64,000 nt of DNA from Streptomyces sp. R28. GTDB taxonomy: Bacteria > Actinomycetota > Actinomycetes > Streptomycetales > Streptomycetaceae. Of the stretch, positions 51,887-61,223 are shown piece by piece; position 1 is the first letter of the stretch, and each line of letters opens with the position of its first letter. The position numbers and the translations under genes are program-made. The notes under the pieces are model-generated. The model saw nothing but the letters and a program-made list of their open reading frames with translations. It did not search any database and was not told where the DNA came from. The stretch is from contig NZ_CP163439.1 of NCBI RefSeq assembly GCF_041052385.1, forward strand, positions 806,001 through 870,000, read 5' to 3'.

Positions 51887-54328
51887 ATGGCACAGGGCAC
51901 GGTCCAGGTGACGCACACCGGCACATCGCGGTGGCGGCGCCGCACGGGTGAGTACGCATCGCTCGCGGCCGCCCTGGAGGCCGCGACCGACGGTGACGTC
52001 CTCACCGTCGCGCCCGGCACCTACCGGGAGAACCTCGTGGTCCAGCGGGCGGTGACCCTGCGCGGTCCCGAGGGCTCCCCGGGCTCGGTGCGTATCGCGC
52101 CGGTGGACGGCGTGCCGCTGACGGTGCGCGCCTCGGCGGTGGTCCAGGACCTGCATGTGGAGGGCCAGGACGCGGCGGCGCCCGCGCTGCTCGTCGAGGA
52201 GGGCGCCCCAGAGCTGTCGGACGTCCGGATCGTGACGCGGTCCGCGGCCGGGATCGAGGTGCGCGGCGGCGCCCGACCGACTGTGCGGCGCTGCACCGTC
52301 GACAACCCCGCGGGCATCGGCATCGCCGTACTCGACGGCGGGGGCGGGGTGTTCGAGGAGTGCGAGGTCGTCGCGGCAGGCCAGGCGGGCATCGCCGTAC
52401 GCGGCGGGGCGCACCCGCGCCTGGAGCGCTGCCGGGTCCACCACGCCTCGGGCTCGGGGCTCACGGCCACGGGTGAGAACTCCGCGCTGGAAGCGGTGGG
52501 TTGCGAGGTCTACGAGGTGCGGGGCTCCGGTGTCCAGATCACCGGCCGGGCCACCGCCCACCTCACCGACTGCGATGTGCACCGCACCACCGCCGACGGC
52601 GTCACGCTCGACACGGACGCCGTGCTGACCCTGGCCGACTGCCGTATCCACGACATCCCGGAGAACGCGGTCGACCTGCGGTCCCGCTCGGTGCTGACCC
52701 TGACCCGCACGACAGTGCGTCAGTTCGGGCGCAACGGCCTGTCGGTGTGGGATCCGGGCACGCGCGTGGACGCCAACCAGTGCGAGATCTTCGACAGCAC
52801 GGGCGACTATCCGGCGGTGTGGGTCAGCGACGGCGCCACCGCGGTGCTGGAATCCTGCCGGGTGCACGACGTGCCGGACGCCCTGTTCGTCCTCGACCGC
52901 GGTTCGCGCGCGGACGTCGTCGACAGCGACCTGTCCCAGGTGCGCAATACGGCCGTGTCGGTGAGCGACGGCGCCACCGCCCAGCTCGACGACTGCCGTA
53001 TCCGGGACGCGGCGACGGGCGCCTGGTTCCGGGACCACGGCAGCGGTGGCACGCTCAACAACTGCACCCTGGACGGCACCCAGACGGGCGTGATCGTCAC
53101 CAAGGGGGCCGACCCCACCATCGAGCGCTGCACCGTCGACTCGCCGGCCGAGGCCGGGTTCTACGTCTCGGCGGGCGGCCGCGGCACCTTCCTGAACTGC
53201 CGGGTGAGGGGCAGCGCAGGCTACGGCTTCCATGTGATCGACGGCTGCCGTACGACGCTGAAGAAGTGCCGTACGGAGCGGTGCGCGCGCGGCGGGTACG
53301 AGTTCGCGGACGGCGGCCCGGACGCCGCCTCCGGGGTGGGACCCGACGTGGAGGACTGCACCAGCGACGAGAGCGCGGGCCTGAGGCAGCCCCCGCCGGC
53401 ACCGGAGCCCGCTGTACAGACCGTGCGCCAGTCCCCCGGCCTGCTGGGCGCGATCCCCGGCCAGCGCACGACCGAGCAGGAGCCGCTCGTCGCCGCCTCG
53501 CAGCCCGAGAAGCCGACGCGGACCTCCAAGGACGTCCTCGGTGAACTGGACGCGCTGGTGGGCCTGGAGAGCGTCAAGCGCGAGGTGCGCGCCCTCACCG
53601 ACATGATCGAGGTGGGCCGGCGCCGCCAGCAGGCGGGCCTCAAGGCCGCGTCGGTCAAGCGGCACCTGGTCTTCACCGGCTCCCCCGGCACCGGCAAGAC
53701 GACGGTCGCCCGACTCTACGGCGAGATCCTCGCCTCCCTCGGCGTCCTGGAGCAGGGCCACCTGGTCGAGGTGTCCCGCGTCGACCTGGTCGGCGAGCAC
53801 ATCGGCTCCACGGCGATCCGCACGCAGGAGGCCTTCGACAAGGCACGCGGCGGTGTGCTGTTCATCGACGAGGCGTACGCGCTGTCGCCGGAGGACTCGG
53901 GCCGGGACTTCGGCAAGGAGGCCATCGACACGCTGGTGAAGCTGATGGAGGACCACCGCGACGCGGTCGTGGTGATCGTGGCCGGCTACACGGCCGAGAT
54001 GGAGCGCTTCCTCTCCGTCAACCCCGGTGTGGCGTCCCGCTTCTCACGGACCATCACCTTCAGCGATTACGGCCCCGACGAGCTGCTGCGGATCGTGGAG
54101 CAGCAGGCCGAGGAGCACGAGTACCGGCTCGGCCCGGGCCTCGCCGAGGCTCTGCTGAAGTACTTCACGGCGATCCCCAAGGGCCCGGCGTTCGGCAACG
54201 GCCGTACGGCACGCCAGACCTTCGAGGCGATGGTCGAGCGACACGCGGGCCGGGTCGCCCAGCTCGCCGAGCCGAGCACGGACGACCTGACTCTGCTGTA
54301 CGCGGAGGATCTGCCGGAACTGCCCTGA
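51887..54328 (+). CDS. Right-handed beta-helix protein fused to a CbbX/SpoVK-type AAA+ ATPase
   Basis: The 813-residue product has about 480 residues of parallel beta-helix repeats (for example GVFEECEVVAAGQAGIAVRG GAHPRLERCRVH). After a short Pro-rich linker comes an AAA+ domain from about residue 540: LDALVGLESVKREVRAL, Walker A HLVFTGSPGTGKTTVARLYG, Walker B ARGGVLFIDEAYALSP, sensor region VVVIVAGYTAEMERFLSVNP and arginine-finger region GVASRFSRTITFSDY. AAA+ proteins of this type (EccA/SpoVK-like) work with type VII secretion and other complexes. The beta-helix may dock a substrate. ATG 51887 is the start. Codon usage is normal for the region. Confidence 0.9.
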   Translation: MAQGTVQVTHTGTSRWRRRTGEYASLAAALEAATDGDVLTVAPGTYRENLVVQRAVTLRGPEGSPGSVRIAPVDGVPLTVRASAVVQDLHVEGQDAAAPALLVEEGAPELSDVRIVTRSAAGIEVRGGARPTVRRCTVDNPAGIGIAVLDGGGGVFEECEVVAAGQAGIAVRGGAHPRLERCRVHHASGSGLTATGENSALEAVGCEVYEVRGSGVQITGRATAHLTDCDVHRTTADGVTLDTDAVLTLADCRIHDIPENAVDLRSRSVLTLTRTTVRQFGRNGLSVWDPGTRVDANQCEIFDSTGDYPAVWVSDGATAVLESCRVHDVPDALFVLDRGSRADVVDSDLSQVRNTAVSVSDGATAQLDDCRIRDAATGAWFRDHGSGGTLNNCTLDGTQTGVIVTKGADPTIERCTVDSPAEAGFYVSAGGRGTFLNCRVRGSAGYGFHVIDGCRTTLKKCRTERCARGGYEFADGGPDAASGVGPDVEDCTSDESAGLRQPPPAPEPAVQTVRQSPGLLGAIPGQRTTEQEPLVAASQPEKPTRTSKDVLGELDALVGLESVKREVRALTDMIEVGRRRQQAGLKAASVKRHLVFTGSPGTGKTTVARLYGEILASLGVLEQGHLVEVSRVDLVGEHIGSTAIRTQEAFDKARGGVLFIDEAYALSPEDSGRDFGKEAIDTLVKLMEDHRDAVVVIVAGYTAEMERFLSVNPGVASRFSRTITFSDYGPDELLRIVEQQAEEHEYRLGPGLAEALLKYFTAIPKGPAFGNGRTARQTFEAMVERHAGRVAQLAEPSTDDLTLLYAEDLPELP

Positions 54329-54366
54329 GGTCGCCGACCGATCGGATCCCTCCCGAGGCCGCCGGA

Positions 54367-56673
54367 TCAGCTCTCGGCCGCAGCCTGCGGCCGTTGCGCC
54401 GGCACCTCCGGACGCAGCCGGGCCAGCAGTCGCTCCCGTTCTTCCGCGAACGCCGGGTCCGCCTGGTAGTCGCTGTGGCCGAGGATGGGGGCGGGCAGGG
54501 GGTGTTCGGGGGTACGGCCGTACGCCAGGGGGTCCTTGAGGGCCTCGCGGTCCACCGTGGGGGTACAGCTGCCGGGCAGGCGGACCGGGCCGCCGATGGG
54601 GTCGGTGAGCCGGTACAGGTTGCGCCAGCAGTCGACCTCCGCGTGCAGGGAACTGAGCGCGGCCGGGCCGAAGTGCGCCGGGAACCAGCGGCCGTAGAGG
54701 CGTTCCAGCGGCGAGCCGTAGGTCAGGAGCGCGACCCGCTTGCGGTCGGCCGGTGTCAGCTGCCAGGCCGCTGCGGCCGCGAGCACGCTGCCCTGGGAGT
54801 GCCCGGAGATGACAAGGCGGCGGCCGTCCTCGGCGCGCGTCCAGGTAGCCATCCGCCAGGTCAGGTCGGGCACCGCGCGCTCGGCGTAGCAGGGCGGCGC
54901 GAAGGGGTGGGCGGCGCGCGGCCAGAAGGTGCCGACGTCCCACAGGATGCCGATGGTGCGCCGCGCGGAGGCGTCTTTGTAGGCGCGCCTGCCCCAGGTG
55001 ACGAAGAGTACGAAGCCCACGCCGATCAGCCAGGAACCCAGCGCCTGCGCCGTCTCGGCGGCGCCGTGGACGAAGGCGTACGCCCCGTCGGCGGCCGCGC
55101 TCGGTGTCTCGTCGCTCGTCAGGGCGCCGACCAGGGCTCCTGCGCCCAGCAGCAGCGTCGCGGTGGAGGTGACGGCGACTACGAGGGGGCCGCGGTCGGT
55201 GAGCGTGGCCATCGCGCGCGTGCTCGCGATACGGCGGGTGCGTGCCGCGTCCTGGGGCTCCCCGGTGTAGTCGAGCTCCACCGTGCCCAGTTCGGCGCGG
55301 CGCAGCTGCCAGGCCCGCCGTGCCAGCCAGCCGCAGAGCAGCAGCAGGAGGACCAGCAGCGGTGGGATGACGGACGCCTGCCAGGTCAGCAGGACCGGCG
55401 GGCCGACGATCGACGTACCCGTGCCGTCCAGCCAGTCGGCCACCCGCTGGGACACCCCGCCGGACATCACGCCGCCGAGGGCGCAGGCCAGCATCGCCAC
55501 GGCCGGTCCGCCCAGGCCCCGCATCGCGGCGCGCGGGTCGGGCTGCGTGCGGTGCAGGACGTGGGCGACGACGGCGAGGACGATGACGAGCAGGCCTTGG
55601 AGGAAGGCGATGGCGCCGAAGGTGGGGTCGCCCGGGAGGCGGCCCGCCGACTGCCAGCCCGGCCGCTCCCACCCGGCGTACACCAGGGCGAGCGCCAGCA
55701 GGAAGAGGGAGGCCAGCGGGAGGCGTCGTACGAGATGCTCGTCGAGTTCCTGGTCGAGGCGGTTCTCGCTGCGGCCCCGGCGGCAGACCACCCACACCAC
55801 TACGGCCGCCCCGGCAACGATCGCCGCTTCCAGCAGCCACCCCAGGGTGTCGAGGAGCGCGGGTCCACCGGGTCTGCGGTCGAAGCGCGCCGCCGCCGAG
55901 CCGACCGCGGCGGCGACCGTCAGCAGGCCCGCGGCGGTGTGCGCGGCGCGCAGCCGGGCGACCAGGCGACGGCCGTACCAGAAGCCGGGGCGGCCCAGGG
56001 AGGTACGGCCGGACTCCTCGTCGGGCTCGGGCTCGCGGGACATCGGCTGCTGGGACTCGTACGCGCTCCAGGTGCGACGGGAGAGGTACCACAGCAGGCC
56101 GGTCAGCGCGGCCGGCACCACGGCGGCGAGCGCGAGCCTGCGGCCCGGGTGGCTCCACCAGCCGCCGTCCGAGACGACGGGTGACAGGAAGCCCAGCCAG
56201 CTGTGGCGCTCGGCGCACGCGCGCGTGCCGGCGCACTGCCAGGCCGCGAGGTCCAGGGCGACCTCGCACGCGGCCGCGACCAGCAGCACCGTCAGTGTGA
56301 GGCCCGCGAGCCGCACGAGGAGGCCGTAGAGGCGCACCGTACGGTCGCGGTCCCGTGCGGTGGGGCGCATCCAGTGGGCGAGGTTGACCACCATGAACGG
56401 CAGTAACAGCAGCCACAGGGCGCGTGCGCTGTTTCCTGAGGTGAGGTTGCACCAGACGTATGCCTCGCGGACCGGTTCGCCCCGGTAGTCGTCCGGTCTT
56501 TCCTCGGCGTCGACGTCCTCGGCCCGCCGGAAGACGGCGGCCGTGTCGTCGCCGGTGATCCGCACGGTCCGCGGATCGTCGAGCATGTCCTGCGGTGTGG
56601 TGCCGCCGACACCGTGGACCAGGAGTTCCAGGGCGATCCTGGCGCCCTCGGGCCCCGTGACGGGAGCGTCCAT
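54367..56673 (-). CDS. Large integral membrane protein with lipase-like domain
   Basis: The product is about 768 residues. The N-terminus ARIALELLVHGVGGTTPQDM resembles a lipase-like start, and roughly 12 helices fill residues 90-540. The C-terminal cytosolic part has a serine-hydrolase elbow RRLVISGHSQGSVLAAAAAW QL (GHSQG) and a distal His-Asp arrangement. It may be a membrane esterase or lipase that acts on lipid or cell-wall material. ATG 56673 is chosen, and the antisense reading in the same stretch is a shadow. Confidence 0.75.
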   Translation of the reverse strand: MDAPVTGPEGARIALELLVHGVGGTTPQDMLDDPRTVRITGDDTAAVFRRAEDVDAEERPDDYRGEPVREAYVWCNLTSGNSARALWLLLLPFMVVNLAHWMRPTARDRDRTVRLYGLLVRLAGLTLTVLLVAAACEVALDLAAWQCAGTRACAERHSWLGFLSPVVSDGGWWSHPGRRLALAAVVPAALTGLLWYLSRRTWSAYESQQPMSREPEPDEESGRTSLGRPGFWYGRRLVARLRAAHTAAGLLTVAAAVGSAAARFDRRPGGPALLDTLGWLLEAAIVAGAAVVVWVVCRRGRSENRLDQELDEHLVRRLPLASLFLLALALVYAGWERPGWQSAGRLPGDPTFGAIAFLQGLLVIVLAVVAHVLHRTQPDPRAAMRGLGGPAVAMLACALGGVMSGGVSQRVADWLDGTGTSIVGPPVLLTWQASVIPPLLVLLLLLCGWLARRAWQLRRAELGTVELDYTGEPQDAARTRRIASTRAMATLTDRGPLVVAVTSTATLLLGAGALVGALTSDETPSAAADGAYAFVHGAAETAQALGSWLIGVGFVLFVTWGRRAYKDASARRTIGILWDVGTFWPRAAHPFAPPCYAERAVPDLTWRMATWTRAEDGRRLVISGHSQGSVLAAAAAWQLTPADRKRVALLTYGSPLERLYGRWFPAHFGPAALSSLHAEVDCWRNLYRLTDPIGGPVRLPGSCTPTVDREALKDPLAYGRTPEHPLPAPILGHSDYQADPAFAEERERLLARLRPEVPAQRPQAAAES

Positions 56674-57012
56674 CGCCGTGTCCGCTCCGTTTCTCGCGGC
56701 ACGTTCCTGCGCATGTTCCACTGTTCGCACTTCCCCCGTGACGAGCCATCGGCTTCTGTCTGTGCGGGCACAAGGATCTCCCCGCAGGGACCCTCTTACA
56801 CCTCTCGTCACGGAATCTCCCCGATCCGTGTGAAGAACAGCGGAGCGGACGATGCGAAAGTGACATGCGCGCGTCGTGACAGCCAGTGGCGCGACCGGTA
56901 CCGACCCATGCGAGTATGGGACGTCCCGCGCACCGGGAGGAGCGAGAATGTCCTCATCAGAGCAGGTGCGCAGGGCATGGCGGACGGCACAGGCGAAAGG
57001 ACCGGAGCGTAC

Positions 57013-57843
57013 GTGAGCGAGAATCAGAACCTCCTCGCGGAGCAGCGGCGCGCCCTGATCCTGGACGAGGTACGGCGCAGAGGCGGGGTGCGCGTCAACG
57101 AGCTGACGCGAAAGCTCGGCGTGTCGGACATGACGGTGCGGCGCGACCTCGACGCGCTGGCCCGGCAGGGCGTGCTGGAGAAGGTGCACGGCGGCGCGGT
57201 CCCGGTGGTCGAGGCGAGCACGCACGAGCCGGGCTTCGAGGCCAAGTCGGGTCTGGAGCTGACGGCCAAGGAGGACATCGCGCGGGCGGCGGGCGAGCTG
57301 GTCGCGCCGGGCAGTGCGATCGCTCTGTCGGGCGGTACGACGACGTACGCGCTGGCGCACCAGCTGGTCGACGTGCCCGACCTCACGGTGGTCACGAACT
57401 CGGTGCGGGTGGCCGACGTCTTCCACGCCGCGCAGCGCACGTCGGGCCCTCGGCAGGGCGCGGCCACGGTCGTGCTGACCGGCGGGGTGCGCACACCGTC
57501 CGACTCGCTGGTGGGCCCGGTGGCCGACCAGGCGATCGCGGCGCTCCACTTCGACGTGCTGTTCCTGGGTGTGCACGGGATATCGGTCGAGGCCGGCCTG
57601 TCCACGCCGAACCTCGCGGAGGCCGAGACCAACCGGCGTCTGGTGCAGTCGGCGCGCCGGGTCGTGGTGGTCGCCGACCACACCAAGTGGGGTGTGGTGG
57701 GGCTGAGTTCGTTCGCGGCGCTGGAGCAGGTCGACACGCTGGTCACGGACGCCGGTCTGGAGACCGAGGCGCGCTCGGAGATCGCGGAGCATCTGCGGCG
57801 GCTGGTGGTGGCGGGCGAGCCCGATGAGGGTGCGGACCTCTGA
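57013..57843 (+). CDS. DeoR-family transcriptional regulator
   Basis: The product is about 276 residues: the DeoR helix-turn-helix LAEQRRALILDEVRRRGGVR VNELTRKLGVSDMTVRRDLD ALARQGVLEKVHGGAVPV, then the sugar-phosphate sensor domain (AIALSGGTTTYALAHQLVDV, VLTGGVRTPSDSLVGPVADQ, DVLFLGVHGISVEAGLSTPN). Such repressors control sugar use and respond to phosphorylated sugars. GTG 57013 has GGAG upstream; ATG 56977 is an alternative. No target genes are adjacent. Confidence 0.9.
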   Translation: MSENQNLLAEQRRALILDEVRRRGGVRVNELTRKLGVSDMTVRRDLDALARQGVLEKVHGGAVPVVEASTHEPGFEAKSGLELTAKEDIARAAGELVAPGSAIALSGGTTTYALAHQLVDVPDLTVVTNSVRVADVFHAAQRTSGPRQGAATVVLTGGVRTPSDSLVGPVADQAIAALHFDVLFLGVHGISVEAGLSTPNLAEAETNRRLVQSARRVVVVADHTKWGVVGLSSFAALEQVDTLVTDAGLETEARSEIAEHLRRLVVAGEPDEGADL

Positions 57844-57933
57844 GGTCGGCGACGTCTCGCGGTGCAGACATCTGACGGGGCGCCAGCTATGGTGACGCTG
57901 CCCGGTGCAGCGTCGGCATAGGGGGTTTCGTCC

Positions 57934-58413
57934 ATGGCTCACCTGCTGCGTGAGGTGGGACTCGACTTCGTCGAGTCCGCGCCCGTACGGCATGTCTTCT
58001 CGCGGGAGATCACCGCTCCCCCGGAGACGGTCTACCGCGCGCTGGCCGAGGACGTGTCGGGCTGGACCGAATGGTTCTCGGCGGTGACGCTGGCCCGGCC
58101 GCTCGACGCCGGAGCCCGGCGCGAGGTCCGGCTCAGGGGTGGTACGCGTTTCGAGGAGACGATCCTCGTGGCGAAGAGCCCCGAGGTGTACGCCTACCGC
58201 GTCGATGTCACCAACGCGCCGGGGGCGCGGACCATGGTCGAGGAATGGCGGCTCGCCCCGGCCGGGACGGGCACGCGGGTGCAGTGGACGTTCGCGGTGG
58301 ACGGCACGGCGCCCTTCCGGTTCACCTTCGGCCTGGCGCGGGCCGGCCTGGGCCGGGCGTTCCGGGACGCGGTGACCGCGCTGGACCGGCGGCTGGCGTC
58401 CGAGGCGTCCTAG
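57934..58413 (+). CDS. SRPBCC-fold protein
   Basis: The 159-residue product has the START/polyketide-cyclase-like pattern: VRHVFSREITAPPETVYRAL AEDVSGWTEWFSAVTLARPL, RVDVTNAPGARTMVEEWRLA and WTFAVDGTAPFRFTFGLARA, with a C-terminal helix. It binds a hydrophobic ligand; the ligand is unknown. It is convergent with the cysteine-synthase-fold gene. Three 21-bp tandem repeats fill the gap. Confidence 0.8.
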   Translation: MAHLLREVGLDFVESAPVRHVFSREITAPPETVYRALAEDVSGWTEWFSAVTLARPLDAGARREVRLRGGTRFEETILVAKSPEVYAYRVDVTNAPGARTMVEEWRLAPAGTGTRVQWTFAVDGTAPFRFTFGLARAGLGRAFRDAVTALDRRLASEAS

Positions 58414-58474
58414 TATCCGCGGGCCACCCGGGAGTGTCCGCGGGCCACCCGGGAGTATCCGCAGGTCACTCGGG
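58412..58474. repeat. Three 21-bp tandem repeats between convergent genes
   Basis: Units at 58412-58432, 58433-58453 and 58454-58474 share the core tccgcgggccacccggg. Unit 2 differs from unit 1 at one base and unit 3 at three. The third unit contains the stop codon (58466-58468) and last codons of the minus-strand gene. The 21-bp size equals seven codons, so copy-number changes keep frame. Confidence 0.75.
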
Positions 58475-59590
58475 CCACACGCCCGTGGCCAGCAGCTGCT
58501 CGATGGCCGCCGAGTACGGCGCGATGTCCAGGCCCTGCTCGGCCAGCCACACGTCCGAGTAGTACTTGTCGAGGTACCGGTCCCCCGGGTCGCACAGCAG
58601 CGTCACCACGCTCCCCTTCCGCCCCTCGGCCACCATCTCCGCGACGATCTTCAGCGCGCTCCACAGGCCGGTGCCCGTCGAGCCGCCCGCCTTGCGTCCG
58701 ATGCCCTGCTCCAGGGCCCGCACGGCGGCGACGCTCGCCGCGTCCGGCACCTTCATCATCCGGTCGATGGCGCCGGGCACGAAGCTCGGCTCCATGCGGG
58801 GCCGGCCGATGCCCTCGATGCGGGAGCCGCGGCCGCAGGTGACGTCCGGATCGCCGGTGGTCCAGCCCTCGAAGAAACACGAGTTCTCCGGATCGGCGAC
58901 ACAGATGCGGGTGTCGTGCTGCATGTAGTGGACGTACCGGGCGATGGTCGCGGAGGTGCCGCCGGTTCCGGCCGTGGCGACGATCCAGGCGGGCTCCGGG
59001 AACCGCTCCAACTCCAGCTGGCGGAAGATGGATTCGGCGATGTTGTTGTTGCCTCGCCAGTCCGTGGCCCGCTCGGCGTAGGTGAACTGGTCCATGTAGT
59101 GGCCGCCGGTCTCCACCGCGAGGCGGGCGGACTCCTCGTACATCCTGCGCGAGTCGTCCACGAAGTGGCACCGGCCGCCGTGGAACTCGATCAGGCGGCA
59201 CTTCTCGGCGCTCGTCGTGCGTGGCATGACCGCGATGAAGGGCACGCCGATCAGCTTCGCGAAGTACGCCTCGGAGACGGCCGTCGAGCCGCTGGACGCC
59301 TCGATCACGGGGCGGCCCGGCCGGATCCAGCCATTGCAGAGGCCGTAGAGGAAGAGCGAGCGGGCGAGGCGGTGCTTGAGGCTGCCGGTCGGGTGGGTCG
59401 ACTCGTCCTTCAGGTACAGGTCGATGCCCCACTGCTCCGGCAGCGGGAAGCGCAGCAGGTGCGTGTCGGCCGAGCGGTTGGCGTCGGCCTGTACCTTGCG
59501 CACGGCTTCTTTCAGCCACACGCGGTAGGCGGCGTCGCTGTGGTCGACGTCGAGGGTCACGCCGGACGGGATCTGCTGGATGGTGCTCAC
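58466..59590 (-). CDS. cds1: Cysteine-synthase-fold PLP enzyme, Cds1-like L-cysteine desulfhydrase
   Basis: The 374-residue product belongs to fold type II PLP enzymes: the PLP Lys in [60 protein letters not shown] and [19 protein letters not shown]. It is closest to the actinobacterial Cds1 group (Rv3684), which makes pyruvate, ammonia and hydrogen sulfide from cysteine. The [20 protein letters not shown] segment is typical. ATG 59590 is the start. A role in redox or sulfide balance is inferred. Confidence 0.75.
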   Translation of the reverse strand: MSTIQQIPSGVTLDVDHSDAAYRVWLKEAVRKVQADANRSADTHLLRFPLPEQWGIDLYLKDESTHPTGSLKHRLARSLFLYGLCNGWIRPGRPVIEASSGSTAVSEAYFAKLIGVPFIAVMPRTTSAEKCRLIEFHGGRCHFVDDSRRMYEESARLAVETGGHYMDQFTYAERATDWRGNNNIAESIFRQLELERFPEPAWIVATAGTGGTSATIARYVHYMQHDTRICVADPENSCFFEGWTTGDPDVTCGRGSRIEGIGRPRMEPSFVPGAIDRMMKVPDAASVAAVRALEQGIGRKAGGSTGTGLWSALKIVAEMVAEGRKGSVVTLLCDPGDRYLDKYYSDVWLAEQGLDIAPYSAAIEQLLATGVWPE

Positions 59591-59932
59591 GGCGCTGCTC
59601 CTCGTGCTGTTCGGCCACGGCGACTCGCGTGGCCGTCACTTCGAGCATAAACATCTTTCGCACGCTTCTCACCTGCATAAACACTTCTTTGAGAGCCTCA
59701 AAGGCACCCCTGGGCCAGTGGCCTCACGGGGACCTTGGGGGCGCATTCACGCGAGTGCTCCGAGCGCCCCCGGTCAGGCGTGACGTGCGTACTGGTGCTC
59801 GACGCGGGACACGGGCAGACTGCACCGGACGGGACGGCGATCCCGCACGGGGGGCACACTGGATCACGACCAGGGCCGGCCACGCCCGGACAGGACGAGC
59901 CGGCACACCGACGCGCACCAAGGGGGCGGGGC

Positions 59933-60256
59933 ATGGCGGAGCCGGAGGTCAGGGCAACGGGCGTGCGGATCGGGAAGCGGCTGCGCTCGCTGACCCGGGC
60001 CGGACAGGTGCGGATCAGCGACGGCAGGGTGCAGTTGCTCACCAGCTACGGCAGCGAGATCGACAGCGCACCCGTGCAGGCGGTCCGGGCGTCCAAGCCC
60101 TGGTTCTCGCCGGACGACCGGGCGCTGGCGGACCTCAACGGCAATCGCTACTCACTGACTCTGGGCGATCACGACCCCGCTCCAGGTGAGCCGGGTCCGC
60201 CTGCCGCGCGCCGGTTCATCGAGGCCGTGCGGAAGGCTGCCGGACGTAAGGGCTGA
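59933..60256 (+). CDS. Small conserved hypothetical protein
   Basis: The 107-residue product reads MAEPEVRATGVRIGKRLRSL, TRAGQVRISDGRVQLLTSYG, SEIDSAPVQAVRASKPWFSP and ALADLNGNRYSLTLGDHDP. It is a soluble beta-rich protein of a kind common in Streptomyces. No function is known. ATG 59933 has AAGGGGGCGGGG upstream. Confidence 0.7.
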   Translation: MAEPEVRATGVRIGKRLRSLTRAGQVRISDGRVQLLTSYGSEIDSAPVQAVRASKPWFSPDDRALADLNGNRYSLTLGDHDPAPGEPGPPAARRFIEAVRKAAGRKG

Positions 60257-60441
60257 GTCACCGCGAGTTGCGGTACCGCACCCCCTGCGTCACTCTGGTC
60301 TCACGTCACTCTGGGTTTACCGGCGATAACGCTGCGAACCAGCCCCGCCGGCCACGACAGCAGGCGGCCGTTTCCTTCAAGCATCCTGCTGGATCCGTAC
60401 TCCGTGTTCTTCCGGACCACTTCAGTCGGGGAGTCGCAGCC

Positions 60442-60984
60442 GTGATCAGATACCCAAGCAGGCACTGCACGGTGGAGCTCCAAGCCCTGCCGTCGCGGAT
60501 CGGCCAGGTCCGCAGAATCGTATCGGCGCAGTTGCGCTACTGGCATCTGGATCCCTTGATAGACCGCGCCGCGCTCGGTGTGACCGAGCTGTTGACCAAC
60601 GTCCACCAGCACGCCCGGCCGGACAAGACGTGCACCGTCGAGATCGAGCTGCTGCTCGACCGGCTGACGGTCTCGGTGCGCGACCACGACCCGCGTCTGC
60701 CGGTCGTGGCGGATGGCGAGGTCATGGACACGCTCGCCACCTGCGGGCGCGGCCTCGCGATGGTGGCCGCGGTCAGCGAAAGCTGGGGCGTGCGGCCGGA
60801 CGGGGACGCCGGGAAGGTCGTGTGGTTCACGCTTCCGACGCCCTCGGCCGCTCGGGCCGCGGTCGCGCGTCCGCCGCGGCGGACGACCGTGGAGAAAGCG
60901 GCGCGCCGATTCGCGGAGGTCGGGTCGCGGGTCGACCTGCACAGGCCCGAACACGCTCCCGCCCGGTCGGCCGTTGTCGGCTGA
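60442..60984 (+). CDS. HATPase_c anti-sigma-factor-like serine kinase
   Basis: The 180-residue product has a GHKL ATPase domain: ELLTNVHQHARPDKTCTVEI (N-box Asn and His), VSVRDHDPRLPVV (G1-like Asp) and TCGRGLAMVAAVSESWGVRP (G2). It resembles the RsbW/SpoIIAB-like proteins that streptomycetes carry in large numbers. The partner sigma factor is not adjacent. GTG 60442 has GGGGAG upstream. The last 35 residues are basic and Arg-rich. Confidence 0.85.
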   Translation: MIRYPSRHCTVELQALPSRIGQVRRIVSAQLRYWHLDPLIDRAALGVTELLTNVHQHARPDKTCTVEIELLLDRLTVSVRDHDPRLPVVADGEVMDTLATCGRGLAMVAAVSESWGVRPDGDAGKVVWFTLPTPSAARAAVARPPRRTTVEKAARRFAEVGSRVDLHRPEHAPARSAVVG

Positions 60985-61223
60985 CCGGGCGGTGACACCT
61001 CTGTTGGTTCGTTCGCCTACGGGGCGCCCAAGCCGGTGTCGAGACGGCGATCGTGCTCAGCCCTTCGGGCCTCCGCGCGTTCGCCGTCTCGGCACCGGCG
61101 CGCCCCTCCGGCTCTCTCACGGCCGTTGCCGTTGGCCCACTGAGGTTGGTGGGCTCTTGCCGTTGGCCTTGTTGACCGTTGGCTGACCGCTGCTTCAGGG
61201 GCACGACGTCTGCCCCGTGAGCG
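60985..61223. other. Convergent intergenic region
   Basis: It is rich in short ttgccgttggcc-type repeats (61127-61184) but has no gene. It probably contains terminators for both neighbours. Confidence 0.35.

Noticed and set aside
54044..56866. Very long open frames on the strand opposite or in other phases of the lipase-like gene (and similar ones at 15460-16806 and 509-1564)
   Set aside because: They are the usual antisense shadows of GC-rich genes: Arg/Gly/Pro-rich, without motifs, and overlapping a well-supported gene.
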